14,712 bases of DNA from SZUA-592 sp041556555. Its GTDB lineage: Bacteria; Pseudomonadota; Gammaproteobacteria; Eutrophobiales; Eutrophobiaceae. The position numbers were made by a program, and so were the translations under genes. Where the stretch lies: assembly GCA_041556555.1 (NCBI GenBank), contig JBFFIE010000045.1, forward strand, positions 1 through 14,712, written 5' to 3'. The notes beneath the pieces are model-generated. The model made no database searches. It was given only the letters and a program-made list of their open reading frames with translations, and was not told where the DNA came from. Shown here piece after piece: positions 7,589 through 14,406 of the stretch (position 1 is its first letter; each line of letters begins with the position of its first letter).

Positions 7589-7602
7589 TTGATCTGGATC
7601 AA
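7589..7602. promoter_or_regulatory. FNR/Anr-type binding site
   Basis: TTGATCTGGATCAA matches the FNR consensus TTGATNNNNATCAA at every defined position. It is symmetric, so either strand may be controlled. On the minus strand it aligns with TATAGT 7562-7567 and the small ORF at 7524. On the plus strand TTATAA at 7625-7630 would put it at exactly -41.5, but no recognised gene follows in that direction. Confidence 0.65.
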
Positions 7603-7651
7603 AATGTGTATATATAACGCATAATTATAAGGGGAATGGATAGCTTATTAG

Positions 7652-7677
7652 TGCCCGCTTTGGGTAGAAAGCAAACA
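7652..7677. repeat. short dispersed hairpin repeat, degenerate copy
   Basis: The 20-mer core GCTTTGGGTAGAAAGCAAAC is a diverged copy of the perfect hairpin at 14181-14206. Here the inner stem GCTTT/AAAGC is kept, but the outer arm has three C-A mismatches. It lies downstream of mtdB on the far side of its stop codon. Confidence 0.5.
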
Positions 7678-7687
7678 TTTATGGTGC

Positions 7688-7709
7688 AATGATAGTGACT
7701 CCTATCATT
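7688..7709. repeat. hairpin beyond the 3' end of the mtdB-like gene
   Basis: AATGATAG 7688-7695 pairs perfectly with CTATCATT 7702-7709 around a six-base loop. It lies about 55 bases past the stop of the minus-strand dehydrogenase gene and may end or protect its transcript. No T-tract follows in that direction. Confidence 0.35.
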
Positions 7710-7762
7710 AAACTACTGAGAAATAGTGAGCCCTGAGAGATTGATTAGGCTATTCTCTGCTG

Positions 7763-8677
7763 TTACTTCTTGCAAACGAGTTCACGTGCTTTAGTAAAAG
7801 CATCGCGAAAATCCAGGTAAACCGGCTCGTCAGTCTCGACCATCATGTGTAACAGGGCTTGTTGTAAGTTATATTTAATATCGCCAATTGCAAGTGCTCC
7901 AATACCAACTGCACCATCTGAATTGGTGGCATTTTTAAGAGGAGCCCCGAAATCATTCACTTTCATGCCTCTTATGCCAAGTGGAGGTACAGCATTTACA
8001 TCACCAGCAACCTTGAGTGATTTAGCATCTCCAAGCACTCTGTCAGCTAATACTTCCACCCCTGCCTTTGCGACACAAAAAACTATATCTGCATAGGCAA
8101 GTAAATAGGCCTTATCTGCATCTGAACATCCATATGTACCTTCCATTGAAGAATTACAGAGTTTATTGTATTGAGAGGCAATACTTTGTGCATTTTCAAT
8201 ACTCATATGAGAAACAATGGTCGTTTTAGCACCCGCAAGAGAAACGATTACACCAGTTGCAATACCTACCGGCCCTGTTCCTCCAAAAATAACCGCATTA
8301 CTATTTTTCAATTCTTTATTATGTTTTTCCTTTAACTCTTTCTCAACACATGCAACCAAGGCTGCAGCTGTTGTAAAAGCACCACTTGGATCAACCAACA
8401 TAGAGACTTCAAAAGGTGGCACCATTGCTTTTTTGCTGGCTTCCAGCATATCCATTGCTAAATTAATATCCCGTCCACCGATAAAAATGCTCGTGTTTTT
8501 CACTCCCGAAGGACCACGGGAAAATATTGCATCCTGCACCAGGCTGTTTATTTGTTCCAGCTTGACATTTGAATGGGGGATAACTTTATCGAAGCCGGCG
8601 TCTATTGCCATATTGATGTCGAATGGGCTTGTATGCTCCATTGGGTCTAGCATATGAATAACTTTTTGTTTATCCAT
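7763..8677 (-). CDS. MtdA/MtdB-like NAD(P)-dependent methylene-tetrahydromethanopterin dehydrogenase
   Basis: This family oxidises methylene-H4MPT (or methylene-tetrahydrofolate for MtdA) in cytoplasmic C1 transfer, making NAD(P)H on the way from formaldehyde to formate. The protein has 304 residues. The N-terminal pterin-binding domain is recognisable by FDINMAIDAG, a TIYTRG-like segment AIFSRGPSG, and IFIGGRD (65-70). Residues 92-105 (SMLVDPSGAFTTAA) match the equivalent SCMLDSNGSNTTAA segment. The Rossmann domain starts at GGTGPVG (132-138). The C-terminal VNAVPPLGIRG and GALAIGDIKY are family hallmarks. GGGGA eight bases before the ATG supports the start. No other H4MPT pathway gene (fae, mch, fhc) is in the window. 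Codon use is AT-rich compared with the transporter gene. Cofactor preference cannot be decided. Confidence 0.82.
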   Translation of the reverse strand: MDKQKVIHMLDPMEHTSPFDINMAIDAGFDKVIPHSNVKLEQINSLVQDAIFSRGPSGVKNTSIFIGGRDINLAMDMLEASKKAMVPPFEVSMLVDPSGAFTTAAALVACVEKELKEKHNKELKNSNAVIFGGTGPVGIATGVIVSLAGAKTTIVSHMSIENAQSIASQYNKLCNSSMEGTYGCSDADKAYLLAYADIVFCVAKAGVEVLADRVLGDAKSLKVAGDVNAVPPLGIRGMKVNDFGAPLKNATNSDGAVGIGALAIGDIKYNLQQALLHMMVETDEPVYLDFRDAFTKARELVCKK

Positions 8678-8782
8678 TTTATAATTCCCCGTAAAGTAGA
8701 AGATGTTATTTTACTTTATTGAATAATTTCTTAAGCTATTATTATATAAACATCGGTTTGTAATGTTATTATAATAACTTAA

Positions 8783-9283
8783 CTATTCCCTCTCATTAAT
8801 ATTTCCCTTCCCTTTAATGATTCTACTATCTTCTAAAGATAGGGTGCCTGGAAAATGAAATTTTACTTTAACGTTCACAATTCCGGCAATTTCCATTCCC
8901 TGAACCACTTTGCAATCGATTGATTTTAAAGCATCACGTACTGATTCAGTAGCAGAATCGCAGCCCAAAACAATCGCGGTATCAAATTGTTTCGCGCGTT
9001 TTAGTAGTCTTTTGCGTTCGCCTGAAGTCCAAGCACAGGCTAGAAATTGTCTGGAGAGATAAGTATTTGTTTTTAAACCCATTGCTTACAGACGTGATTG
9101 TAATATTTTGATGTGCTGGTCTAAAGGAGGAGACCTGAGGAAAGTTTTAAAGAATTCAAAGATTGGTTTGTTGTTTCGCACGGCCAAACTGGTTGCAGGA
9201 CACGTTCTGCAGGGAACAATCAGGACAGACTTTGCATCTTCAACATCTGTCGTAATATCCAGGTCATTAAGATAAAGAGGCAT
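8783..9283 (-). pseudogene. unrecognised Cys-containing protein gene split by in-frame TAA
   Basis: Two ORFs in the same frame are separated only by TAA (9086-9088) and one codon: 9283-9086 (65 residues) and 9082-8783 (99 residues). Read through, they give a single protein of about 166 residues. The first part has a good ribosome binding site (GAAGGAAG) and contains VLIVPCRTCPATSLAV, a CxxC motif. The second part has no ribosome binding site and contains LACAWTSGERKRLLKRAK, AIVLGCDSA and DCKVVQGMEIAGI, like a compact alpha/beta fold with several Cys. I have a faint memory of similar intact proteins in anaerobes, not enough to name a family. It lies upstream of the mtdB-like gene on the same strand with a 105-base gap, so it may once have shared its operon. 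A nonsense mutation is the likeliest reading; two separate peptides are possible. Confidence 0.55.
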
Positions 9284-9409
9284 TTTGGTACTTCCTTCAG
9301 CTTGTTATTAGCTAAATAATTCCTGTCTCAAGGATAAAAAAAATAAGAGCTATAGTATATTTAAAATATACTTGGATGCACATTGTGGAATGTAAAGAAA
9401 AAAATTTGA

Positions 9410-9678
9410 AGCCTTAAATCCGCACAGCCTGGAGTAATGGAGGCGTTTACTAAACTTCATAAAACAGCTGTGGCCACCGGCCCTGAACACAAAAACAAAG
9501 GAGCTTATGGCCTTGGCAATCAGCATTACTTCTCGCTGCGATAACTGCATTGCTCATCATATTTATGATGCAATCGAAGCAGGTGCCACTAGAGAAGAAA
9601 TCACTGAAGCGATAGGCTTGGCCATTCTCAGATGAAAACGGAAAAGACCTGTTAGTAAACAACCAAGCCTTTGCATAG
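9410..9678 (+). pseudogene. decayed AhpD/carboxymuconolactone-decarboxylase-like gene
   Basis: Two plus-strand frames together encode the CMD fold. The first gives LKSAQPGVMEAFTKLHKT, then AVATGPEHKNK. After a one-base insertion near 9500 the other frame continues ELMALAISITSRCDNCIAHH, then IYDAIEAGATREEI and GLAIL. The redox motif CxxC with the following His (CDNCIAHH) is typical of AhpD-like hydroperoxide-reduction partners. The 3' end, where MGGGP-VYG is expected, is further disrupted by a stop and frame changes, and the 5' end has a stop just before LKSAQ. It converges on the lactate permease gene. The multiple lesions make a working product very unlikely. Confidence 0.65.
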
Positions 9679-9702
9679 TAATCAAATAAGGATTCACTTC
9701 AA

Positions 9703-11394
9703 CTACATAAGTGGATCTTTAATTCCCAAACCATAAATTGCAACTATACCCAGTGCACCTACTGCAAAGACGTAGTAGATGGTTGGAATGATCGTCATTC
9801 TTAGAGTTTTTCCTTCTCGCCCCAGAAGACCAACGGTTGCTGATGCTGCTACCACGTTATGGATTGCAATCATATTACCGGCTGCGGCACCAATGGCTTG
9901 CAGTGCTACCAGAAGAGCACCAGAAATAGACAGCGCATGGGCAACTTCAAACTGGAACTGACTCAGCATCATATTAGAGACCGTGTTGGAGCCTGCAATA
10001 AAAGCACCCAAGGCACCTACCGTTGGCGCAAAGAAGGGGTAAATTGTGCCAAAAGCGTCAGAAACAAAACTTGCCATAGCAACTGGCATGGATGGAAGAT
10101 CCCCCATGTTGACGCCGGAGTTGATGAGAATTCGCACCATTGGAATAGTGAATACTAGTACGAACCCAGCACCAACAAGTGTTTTACCAGCTTCGCTCGC
10201 CGCTGCAACAACATGGGAAGGTTTCATCTTATGAAGGAACATCGTGACGAGGCATACAAAAAACAATATACCTCCTGGCAGATATAGAGGTTCAACAGAA
10301 CCACTGATGCCTGCTTCTCCCAGAATATCGCTAGTACCGAAAGATACACTCTGGAGCATACCCTTTAATTCCGGAGATACTCGGCTGGCTACCAGGATAA
10401 TCGCTAACAGAAGATAGGGTGCCCAAGCCATTGGCATAGAAATTTTCTTTTCGTCTGCACTAGGTGGCTTTGGAGTCAGAGAGCCAAACCAGTACTTAGG
10501 CCATTCATCCTGAGGTGCAAAATCCCAGGTGTCTTTTGGCAGTAAAAATCTCGCCTTGGCCGCGGGAACAACAATTGACATGCCAACTAATGCACCAATA
10601 ATTGATGGGAATTCTGGGCCAAGGAATATGCCGGTTAACGCATAGGGAATGGTAAACGCAAGACCACCAAATATGGCAAAAGGAAACATTGACAGACCTT
10701 CAGTCCAGCTTTTGTTCTTGCCAAAGAAAAGAGTCAGCATAACGATCATTAGGAAAGGAATAAGGGTACCGACAATGGCATGACCAATAGCAACTTCAGA
10801 GGCAATCAATCGCAAAAATACTTCCCAGCTAGAGCCATTAGCAACCAAGTTTGCAGATATAGCCTGGGTATCGAGACCGGAAGTAACGCCGATAATGATG
10901 GGTGTGCCGACAGCGCCAAATGACACGGGAGTAGATTGAATCATCATACCGATCATGACTGCGGCCATGGCAGGGAAACCTATTGCAACCAGAAGAGGCG
11001 CGACGATAGCGGCTGGCGTTCCGAACCCGGAAGCGCCTTCAAGGAAACAACCAAACAGCCAAGCCAGAATAATGACCTGAACCCGTCGGTCTGGACTAAT
11101 GTTAGTAAATCCTGCCCGGATAGTGGTTACTGCGCCTGAATACTGCAGTGTGTTTAGGAGCATGATCGCTCCAAATATAATCCACAATAACGAGATGGTG
11201 ACAATCAGGCCCTGGAGACTGGCAGCCAGAACGCGATTGAAGCTCATATCCCAAATTAACAGAGCGATCGCTGCTGCCAGCAGGTAAACCACTGGCATTG
11301 CTCGGCGAGCGGGCCAGTTAAGGCCTACCAAAAGAATCGCAGCGACCAATATTGGTGTCGCTGCAAAAAGAGCTAAAATAGGTGTTGATATCAT
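9703..11394 (-). CDS. LldP-family lactate/2-hydroxycarboxylate permease
   Basis: This 563-residue integral membrane protein of the L-lactate permease family probably imports lactate or glycolate with protons. About 12-14 hydrophobic helices are visible. Family motifs are intact: WLFGCFLEGASGFGTPAAIV in the N-terminal half, FGAVGTPIIIG, and in the C-terminal half FFAPTVGALGAFIAGSNTVS, then NMMLSQFQ, then QAIGAAAGNMIAIHNVVAAS and ATVGLLGREG. Length is normal for the family. GGGGA lies five bases before the ATG. The gene starts 31 bases after the stop of the Cache protein gene on the same strand, so the two form one transcription unit. Substrate choice between lactate and glycolate is not decidable, and no lactate or glycolate dehydrogenase gene is nearby. 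Confidence 0.88.
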   Translation of the reverse strand: MISTPILALFAATPILVAAILLVGLNWPARRAMPVVYLLAAAIALLIWDMSFNRVLAASLQGLIVTISLLWIIFGAIMLLNTLQYSGAVTTIRAGFTNISPDRRVQVIILAWLFGCFLEGASGFGTPAAIVAPLLVAIGFPAMAAVMIGMMIQSTPVSFGAVGTPIIIGVTSGLDTQAISANLVANGSSWEVFLRLIASEVAIGHAIVGTLIPFLMIVMLTLFFGKNKSWTEGLSMFPFAIFGGLAFTIPYALTGIFLGPEFPSIIGALVGMSIVVPAAKARFLLPKDTWDFAPQDEWPKYWFGSLTPKPPSADEKKISMPMAWAPYLLLAIILVASRVSPELKGMLQSVSFGTSDILGEAGISGSVEPLYLPGGILFFVCLVTMFLHKMKPSHVVAAASEAGKTLVGAGFVLVFTIPMVRILINSGVNMGDLPSMPVAMASFVSDAFGTIYPFFAPTVGALGAFIAGSNTVSNMMLSQFQFEVAHALSISGALLVALQAIGAAAGNMIAIHNVVAASATVGLLGREGKTLRMTIIPTIYYVFAVGALGIVAIYGLGIKDPLM

Positions 11395-11425
11395 TCGATC
11401 CCCACGATTAACTACTCGGGATTCG

Positions 11426-11893
11426 TCACTGTACTCCTCCTAATTTATAGATACCGCAACCAAATCTTAGTCCATCTATCAAAATGATATATGAGGTTTT
11501 CTTCTGCACTTTACCGGTTAACGGATTAGGCCAGACGTAATCAACTTCACCGCCTGACTCACCAAGCTGCATTATCTCTCTACCGAAGAATTTTCCATTA
11601 GCATCTTGGAGGCTCATTATATCAACACCGATCCATGTTGTATCAGCACCATGGGCTACGACCATGCCATTGCTATCATAGACAAAGATATATAATTCTC
11701 CTCGCGTGAATTGGCCATCAGGATTATTAATTTCTGCAAAAGTTTTCTGTTTGCCGTTTGCCTTATAGAAGGAGGTGGCCTCATTCAAAAGTTGTTTTGC
11801 ATCCTCTGGAGTGGCTGCGACTGCTGCAAAATTAAATGATAGGAATATAAAAATAATAGCTGAGATTTTAGTTAACATTGTTGGTCTACTCAT
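11426..11893 (-). CDS. periplasmic single-Cache domain protein
   Basis: This 155-residue protein has a Sec signal peptide (about residues 1-27, cleavage near AVAA-TP) and consists otherwise of a single Cache_2-type sensor fold: a helix (EDAKQLLNEATSFYKANG), then LYIFVYDSNGMVVAHGADTT, GVDIMSLQDANGKFF, a GGEVDYVWPNP strand, and the closing KTSYIILIDGLRFGCGIYK. It has no membrane anchor after cleavage and no kinase or chemotaxis part, so it is probably a soluble periplasmic binder of a small organic acid. Being encoded directly before an LldP permease suggests that it captures or senses the permease substrate. No clear Shine-Dalgarno is seen; ATG 11878 (residue 6) is an alternative start and also gives a good leader. 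Confidence 0.82.
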   Translation of the reverse strand: MSRPTMLTKISAIIFIFLSFNFAAVAATPEDAKQLLNEATSFYKANGKQKTFAEINNPDGQFTRGELYIFVYDSNGMVVAHGADTTWIGVDIMSLQDANGKFFGREIMQLGESGGEVDYVWPNPLTGKVQKKTSYIILIDGLRFGCGIYKLGGVQ

Positions 11894-12041
11894 AAGTGAT
11901 AAGGTTGAAATCTAGCCAAAATGGGCTATATGCATCATATATTTTAAATACAATAATAAATCTTTTACATCGGAATAACTATTTATATATTCGAAGATGC
12001 TTTAACATGCCGAAAACACCATTAGCAAAGGGGGTATAGTC

Positions 12042-12370
12042 ATGGCCGGAGTCGGTTCCAAAATAGTCTTTGAGGACGAGAAAATTAAGGTCTAGGAATT
12101 CAGTCTCGAACCGGGGGAACAGACACCGGTTCATATCCATGAGATGGATTACATCTTCTATGTGATTGACGGCAGCATACTAGATGTATTCGACGCGGAG
12201 AATAACTTTGTCGTTTCACTCGAATTTAGCAACCGCGACGTAGACCGCTGCGTTTGGAGGCTGATGAGCTAGTCGTTATCGGCAACGAGTCGCTATGTGT
12301 ACCGGCAACCCATTCGGCGCTTAACGCCGGCACCACACGCTACCGTGAAATACTCATCGAAAAGAAATAG
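12042..12370 (+). pseudogene. cupin-domain gene with in-frame TAG and frameshift
   Basis: The ATG at 12042 has a good ribosome binding site (AAAGGGGG, seven bases away) and begins MAGVGSKIVFEDEKIKV. It then meets TAG at 12093-12095, where relatives have Trp in KVWEF. The frame continues EFSLEPGEQTPVHIHEMDY, then IFYVIDG, with the HxH of a cupin. Near 12250-12258 a one-base deletion moves coding to another frame, where EADELVVIGNESLCVPATHS and YREILIEKK lead to TAG 12368-12370. Repaired, it would be a normal single-domain cupin of about 109 residues. Two independent lesions make it a pseudogene. It lies between the Cache/permease operon and the M20 peptidase. Confidence 0.75.
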
Positions 12371-12572
12371 CGATACCCGGTAACTAGAACATTGCTTGGA
12401 TAGCAGTTATTACATCGGGGCGATGAGCTGAGCTACGATCATGATTGAAACTTAGATTTTTTGGTGTATCTGGCTTATAGCGGAAATTTGATATTTCTTT
12501 GATATGATTGGCACTTAGTGCCTGGCCTTGCTAAATATCTGCCTGTAATTCCACTATAGGCAAAAAGCACGA
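12371..12572. other. noncoding gap after the cupin pseudogene
   Basis: No ORF with support is seen. The only structure is a short hairpin, GGCAC 12510-12514 with GTGCC 12518-12522, about 50 bases past the stop of the peptidase gene on the minus strand. No T-tract follows, so it is not called a terminator. Confidence 0.4.
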
Positions 12573-13958
12573 TCACTGGGTAAAGGATTCGACGATTTCG
12601 ATCATCATCTTAACACCACGGTTAAAGGTCTCTATTTCGATGCGTTCGTTATTGCCATGGATGCTACCTAGAACTTCCTCTGAGGACACTGACGGGTCAA
12701 AACCGTAGCTCACGATGCCCATGTCCCTGAAAAAGTGGCTGTCAGTGAACCCGGTTAGCACTGCCGGTAGGACGATCGACTGAGGATAGTGTCGGCGCGC
12801 GATTTGTTCGATCAGGCGGTACAACGCCGTATCAGCCGTTGATTCCGCGGCGCTGAACAGCATGATCTCCTCAACCTCGATCTGATCATCATTAACAAGC
12901 GCGCGAATCTTTGAGAGAAACTCATCTGCATCATGGTCCGGCAGGATTCGGCAGTCCAGCTCTGCACTAGCAGTCGGTGGGACGACATTTATCTTCTGGC
13001 TGCCCCTTAGCATCGTAATAGAGCAGGTATTTCGAGTAAGCGCATGCAGGCGCGGTTTTTCGGCCTGCAAGCGGCTGAGAAATTCCGGATCAAGAACGGC
13101 ACTGTCGATATCCTTCAGTGATTGTTCCCAATCGGGGCCTAACAACGGTGCGATTCTTTGCATCATCTGACGCACGGACGGGGTAATACGAGGCTTGAAA
13201 GGGGAATCATTAATTCGATTCAGCGCCTTGATCAGTCTTGTCGGTGCCGATGTCATAAGCGGGCGGGATCCGTGGGTGGGCTGATCCGTAGCTGTTAGTC
13301 GCAACCAATAAGGCCGCTTCTGGGCAATCTCGATCTCGAACCAGGTTTGGTCGCCGGACTTTGTTCCCCTGCCACCCTCGTTCAACAGATATCCGACCCC
13401 GTCAAAAATCTCGGGACGATGCTTGACCAGCCAGCCGGCACCATATAGTCCGCCGGCTTCCTCATCTGCCGTGGCCATGAAGATGACGTCACGGTTGTGC
13501 GTTCGCCCGCTTTGATGCAGAGCGAGAAACGCCTCGAGATGCATCACGCCTAGGGACTTCGTATCGAGCACGCCGCGACCGTGCAGCATCCCGTCGAGGA
13601 CCACAGCCTCAAGTGGGTCCGTGTCCCACTCCTCGCGAGTTGCGGGAACGACATCCATGTGATGCAGAAGGACCAGCGCCGGCTCGCTACCGCCCTCGAG
13701 CCGCGCCCAGATGTTACCGCGGCCCGGCGCGGGTTCCGCAGTTTCGTAAGGGATACCTAACGCATCGAAGATTTCGCTGAAATATGCAACACCGCGTATC
13801 TCGTTTCCCGGCGGGTTAGTCGTGTCGACTTCGACGTAAGCTTTCAGGCGATCAAGAGCTGAAGGTTGGGTCTGGCCAATCGAAGCTGTCGACAGCAGAA
13901 AGATGCTGATGTTAGCGGCGATGAAGCCTTTCACTAGGTCTGGTTCTTCATGCGTCAT
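12573..13958 (-). CDS. exported M20-family zinc metallopeptidase
   Basis: This 461-residue hydrolase of the M20 family (ArgE/DapE/carboxypeptidase type) probably cleaves small peptides or N-acyl amino acids in the periplasm. A hydrophobic leader (residues 10-30, ending SIGQTQ) suggests Sec export. Active-site elements are in order: H100 and D102 (LLHHMDVVP), D132 (GRGVLDTK), catalytic E166 and metal ligand E167 (ATADEEAGG), E194 (LLNEGG), and H434 near the end (SIHGNNERI). The lid/dimerisation domain covers roughly residues 210-330. ATG 13958 has AGG directly against it, which is poor spacing; GTG 13934 would give a cleaner leader starting MKGFIAANIS. The gene is visibly more GC-rich than its neighbours, which may point to a different history. 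Substrate is unknown. Confidence 0.87.
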   Translation of the reverse strand: MTHEEPDLVKGFIAANISIFLLSTASIGQTQPSALDRLKAYVEVDTTNPPGNEIRGVAYFSEIFDALGIPYETAEPAPGRGNIWARLEGGSEPALVLLHHMDVVPATREEWDTDPLEAVVLDGMLHGRGVLDTKSLGVMHLEAFLALHQSGRTHNRDVIFMATADEEAGGLYGAGWLVKHRPEIFDGVGYLLNEGGRGTKSGDQTWFEIEIAQKRPYWLRLTATDQPTHGSRPLMTSAPTRLIKALNRINDSPFKPRITPSVRQMMQRIAPLLGPDWEQSLKDIDSAVLDPEFLSRLQAEKPRLHALTRNTCSITMLRGSQKINVVPPTASAELDCRILPDHDADEFLSKIRALVNDDQIEVEEIMLFSAAESTADTALYRLIEQIARRHYPQSIVLPAVLTGFTDSHFFRDMGIVSYGFDPSVSSEEVLGSIHGNNERIEIETFNRGVKMMIEIVESFTQ

Positions 13959-14406
13959 CCTGAAAACGGTAAATGTGGCTTGAATTTAATCCACATTTTT
14001 TAGTACGGCGATACCATATGCATTATCGAGTCATCAATGATACCACCATCCCGCTGACCTACCATCACGTCCCGGACATCCCTCGAATCGCTGGGATTCG
14101 CCGCCGCTCGTGCCAGGCATTTTTATATTTCAATTTATTGATTATTTGCAGAAAGAAAAATAACAAGAAGATTTTGTGAATGTCTGCTTTGGGTCGAAAG
14201 CAGACACTCGTAATATTGAGATTGGATTTTATTAGTTTATACAAACAGATAACATGAAAAATAAAAGTATTTTCATTTATATCTATCAGGCTAAAAAAAT
14301 GTCTCGCTTTGCTATATAGTGATGGATTCATGGATCCAGTTCAGAAGCAAAACATTAATCGATCATCATATTTTCCTGGATATCATGTAAGCTTTTGATT
14401 TTAGAT
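13959..14406. other. divergent intergenic region with hairpins
   Basis: This gap separates the minus-strand peptidase from the plus-strand oxidoreductase and should hold both promoters. No ORF here has a believable ribosome binding site. Structures seen are a hairpin CGAATC/GATTCG at 14084-14100, the perfect 10-bp repeat hairpin at 14181-14206, and an imperfect AT-rich hairpin around ATGAAAA/TTTTCAT near 14253-14275. The composition changes from GC-rich (about 14040-14120) to strongly AT-rich. Confidence 0.45.
14181..14206. repeat. short dispersed hairpin repeat, perfect 10-bp stem
   Basis: TGTCTGCTTT (14181-14190) and AAAGCAGACA (14197-14206) are exact complements around the loop GGGTCG. 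The same core appears in degenerate form at 7652-7677. Its position in intergenic DNA, the stem-loop form and the repetition suggest a small dispersed repeat of the REP-like kind; no T-tract follows. Confidence 0.55.

Noticed and set aside
8217..8657. 146-codon plus-strand ORF inside the dehydrogenase gene
   Set aside because: Antisense shadow of a clear protein family member; its composition follows from the opposite strand.
8765..8778. 14-bp palindrome GTTATTATAATAAC
   Set aside because: It is made only of weakly complex AT-rich sequence in an AT-rich gap, with no promoter element aligned to it.
8783..9082. Independent 99-residue gene starting at ATG 9082
   Set aside because: There is no ribosome binding site, and it is in the same frame as the preceding ORF with only TAA and one codon between.
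9350..9662. Minus-strand ORFs at 9350-9550 and 9450-9662
   Set aside because: They are antisense to the recognisable CMD/AhpD remnant and have no family features.
4652..12095. Stop-codon recoding (TGA or TAG as Trp)
   Set aside because: TGA, TAG and TAA all interrupt frames here, two genes also have frameshifts, and long genes end at ordinary stops. Recoding would need to act on several codons at once.
14065..14331. 88-codon minus-strand ORF between the peptidase and the oxidoreductase
   Set aside because: No ribosome binding site or family features; part of its sequence is simply the hairpin repeat read in one frame.
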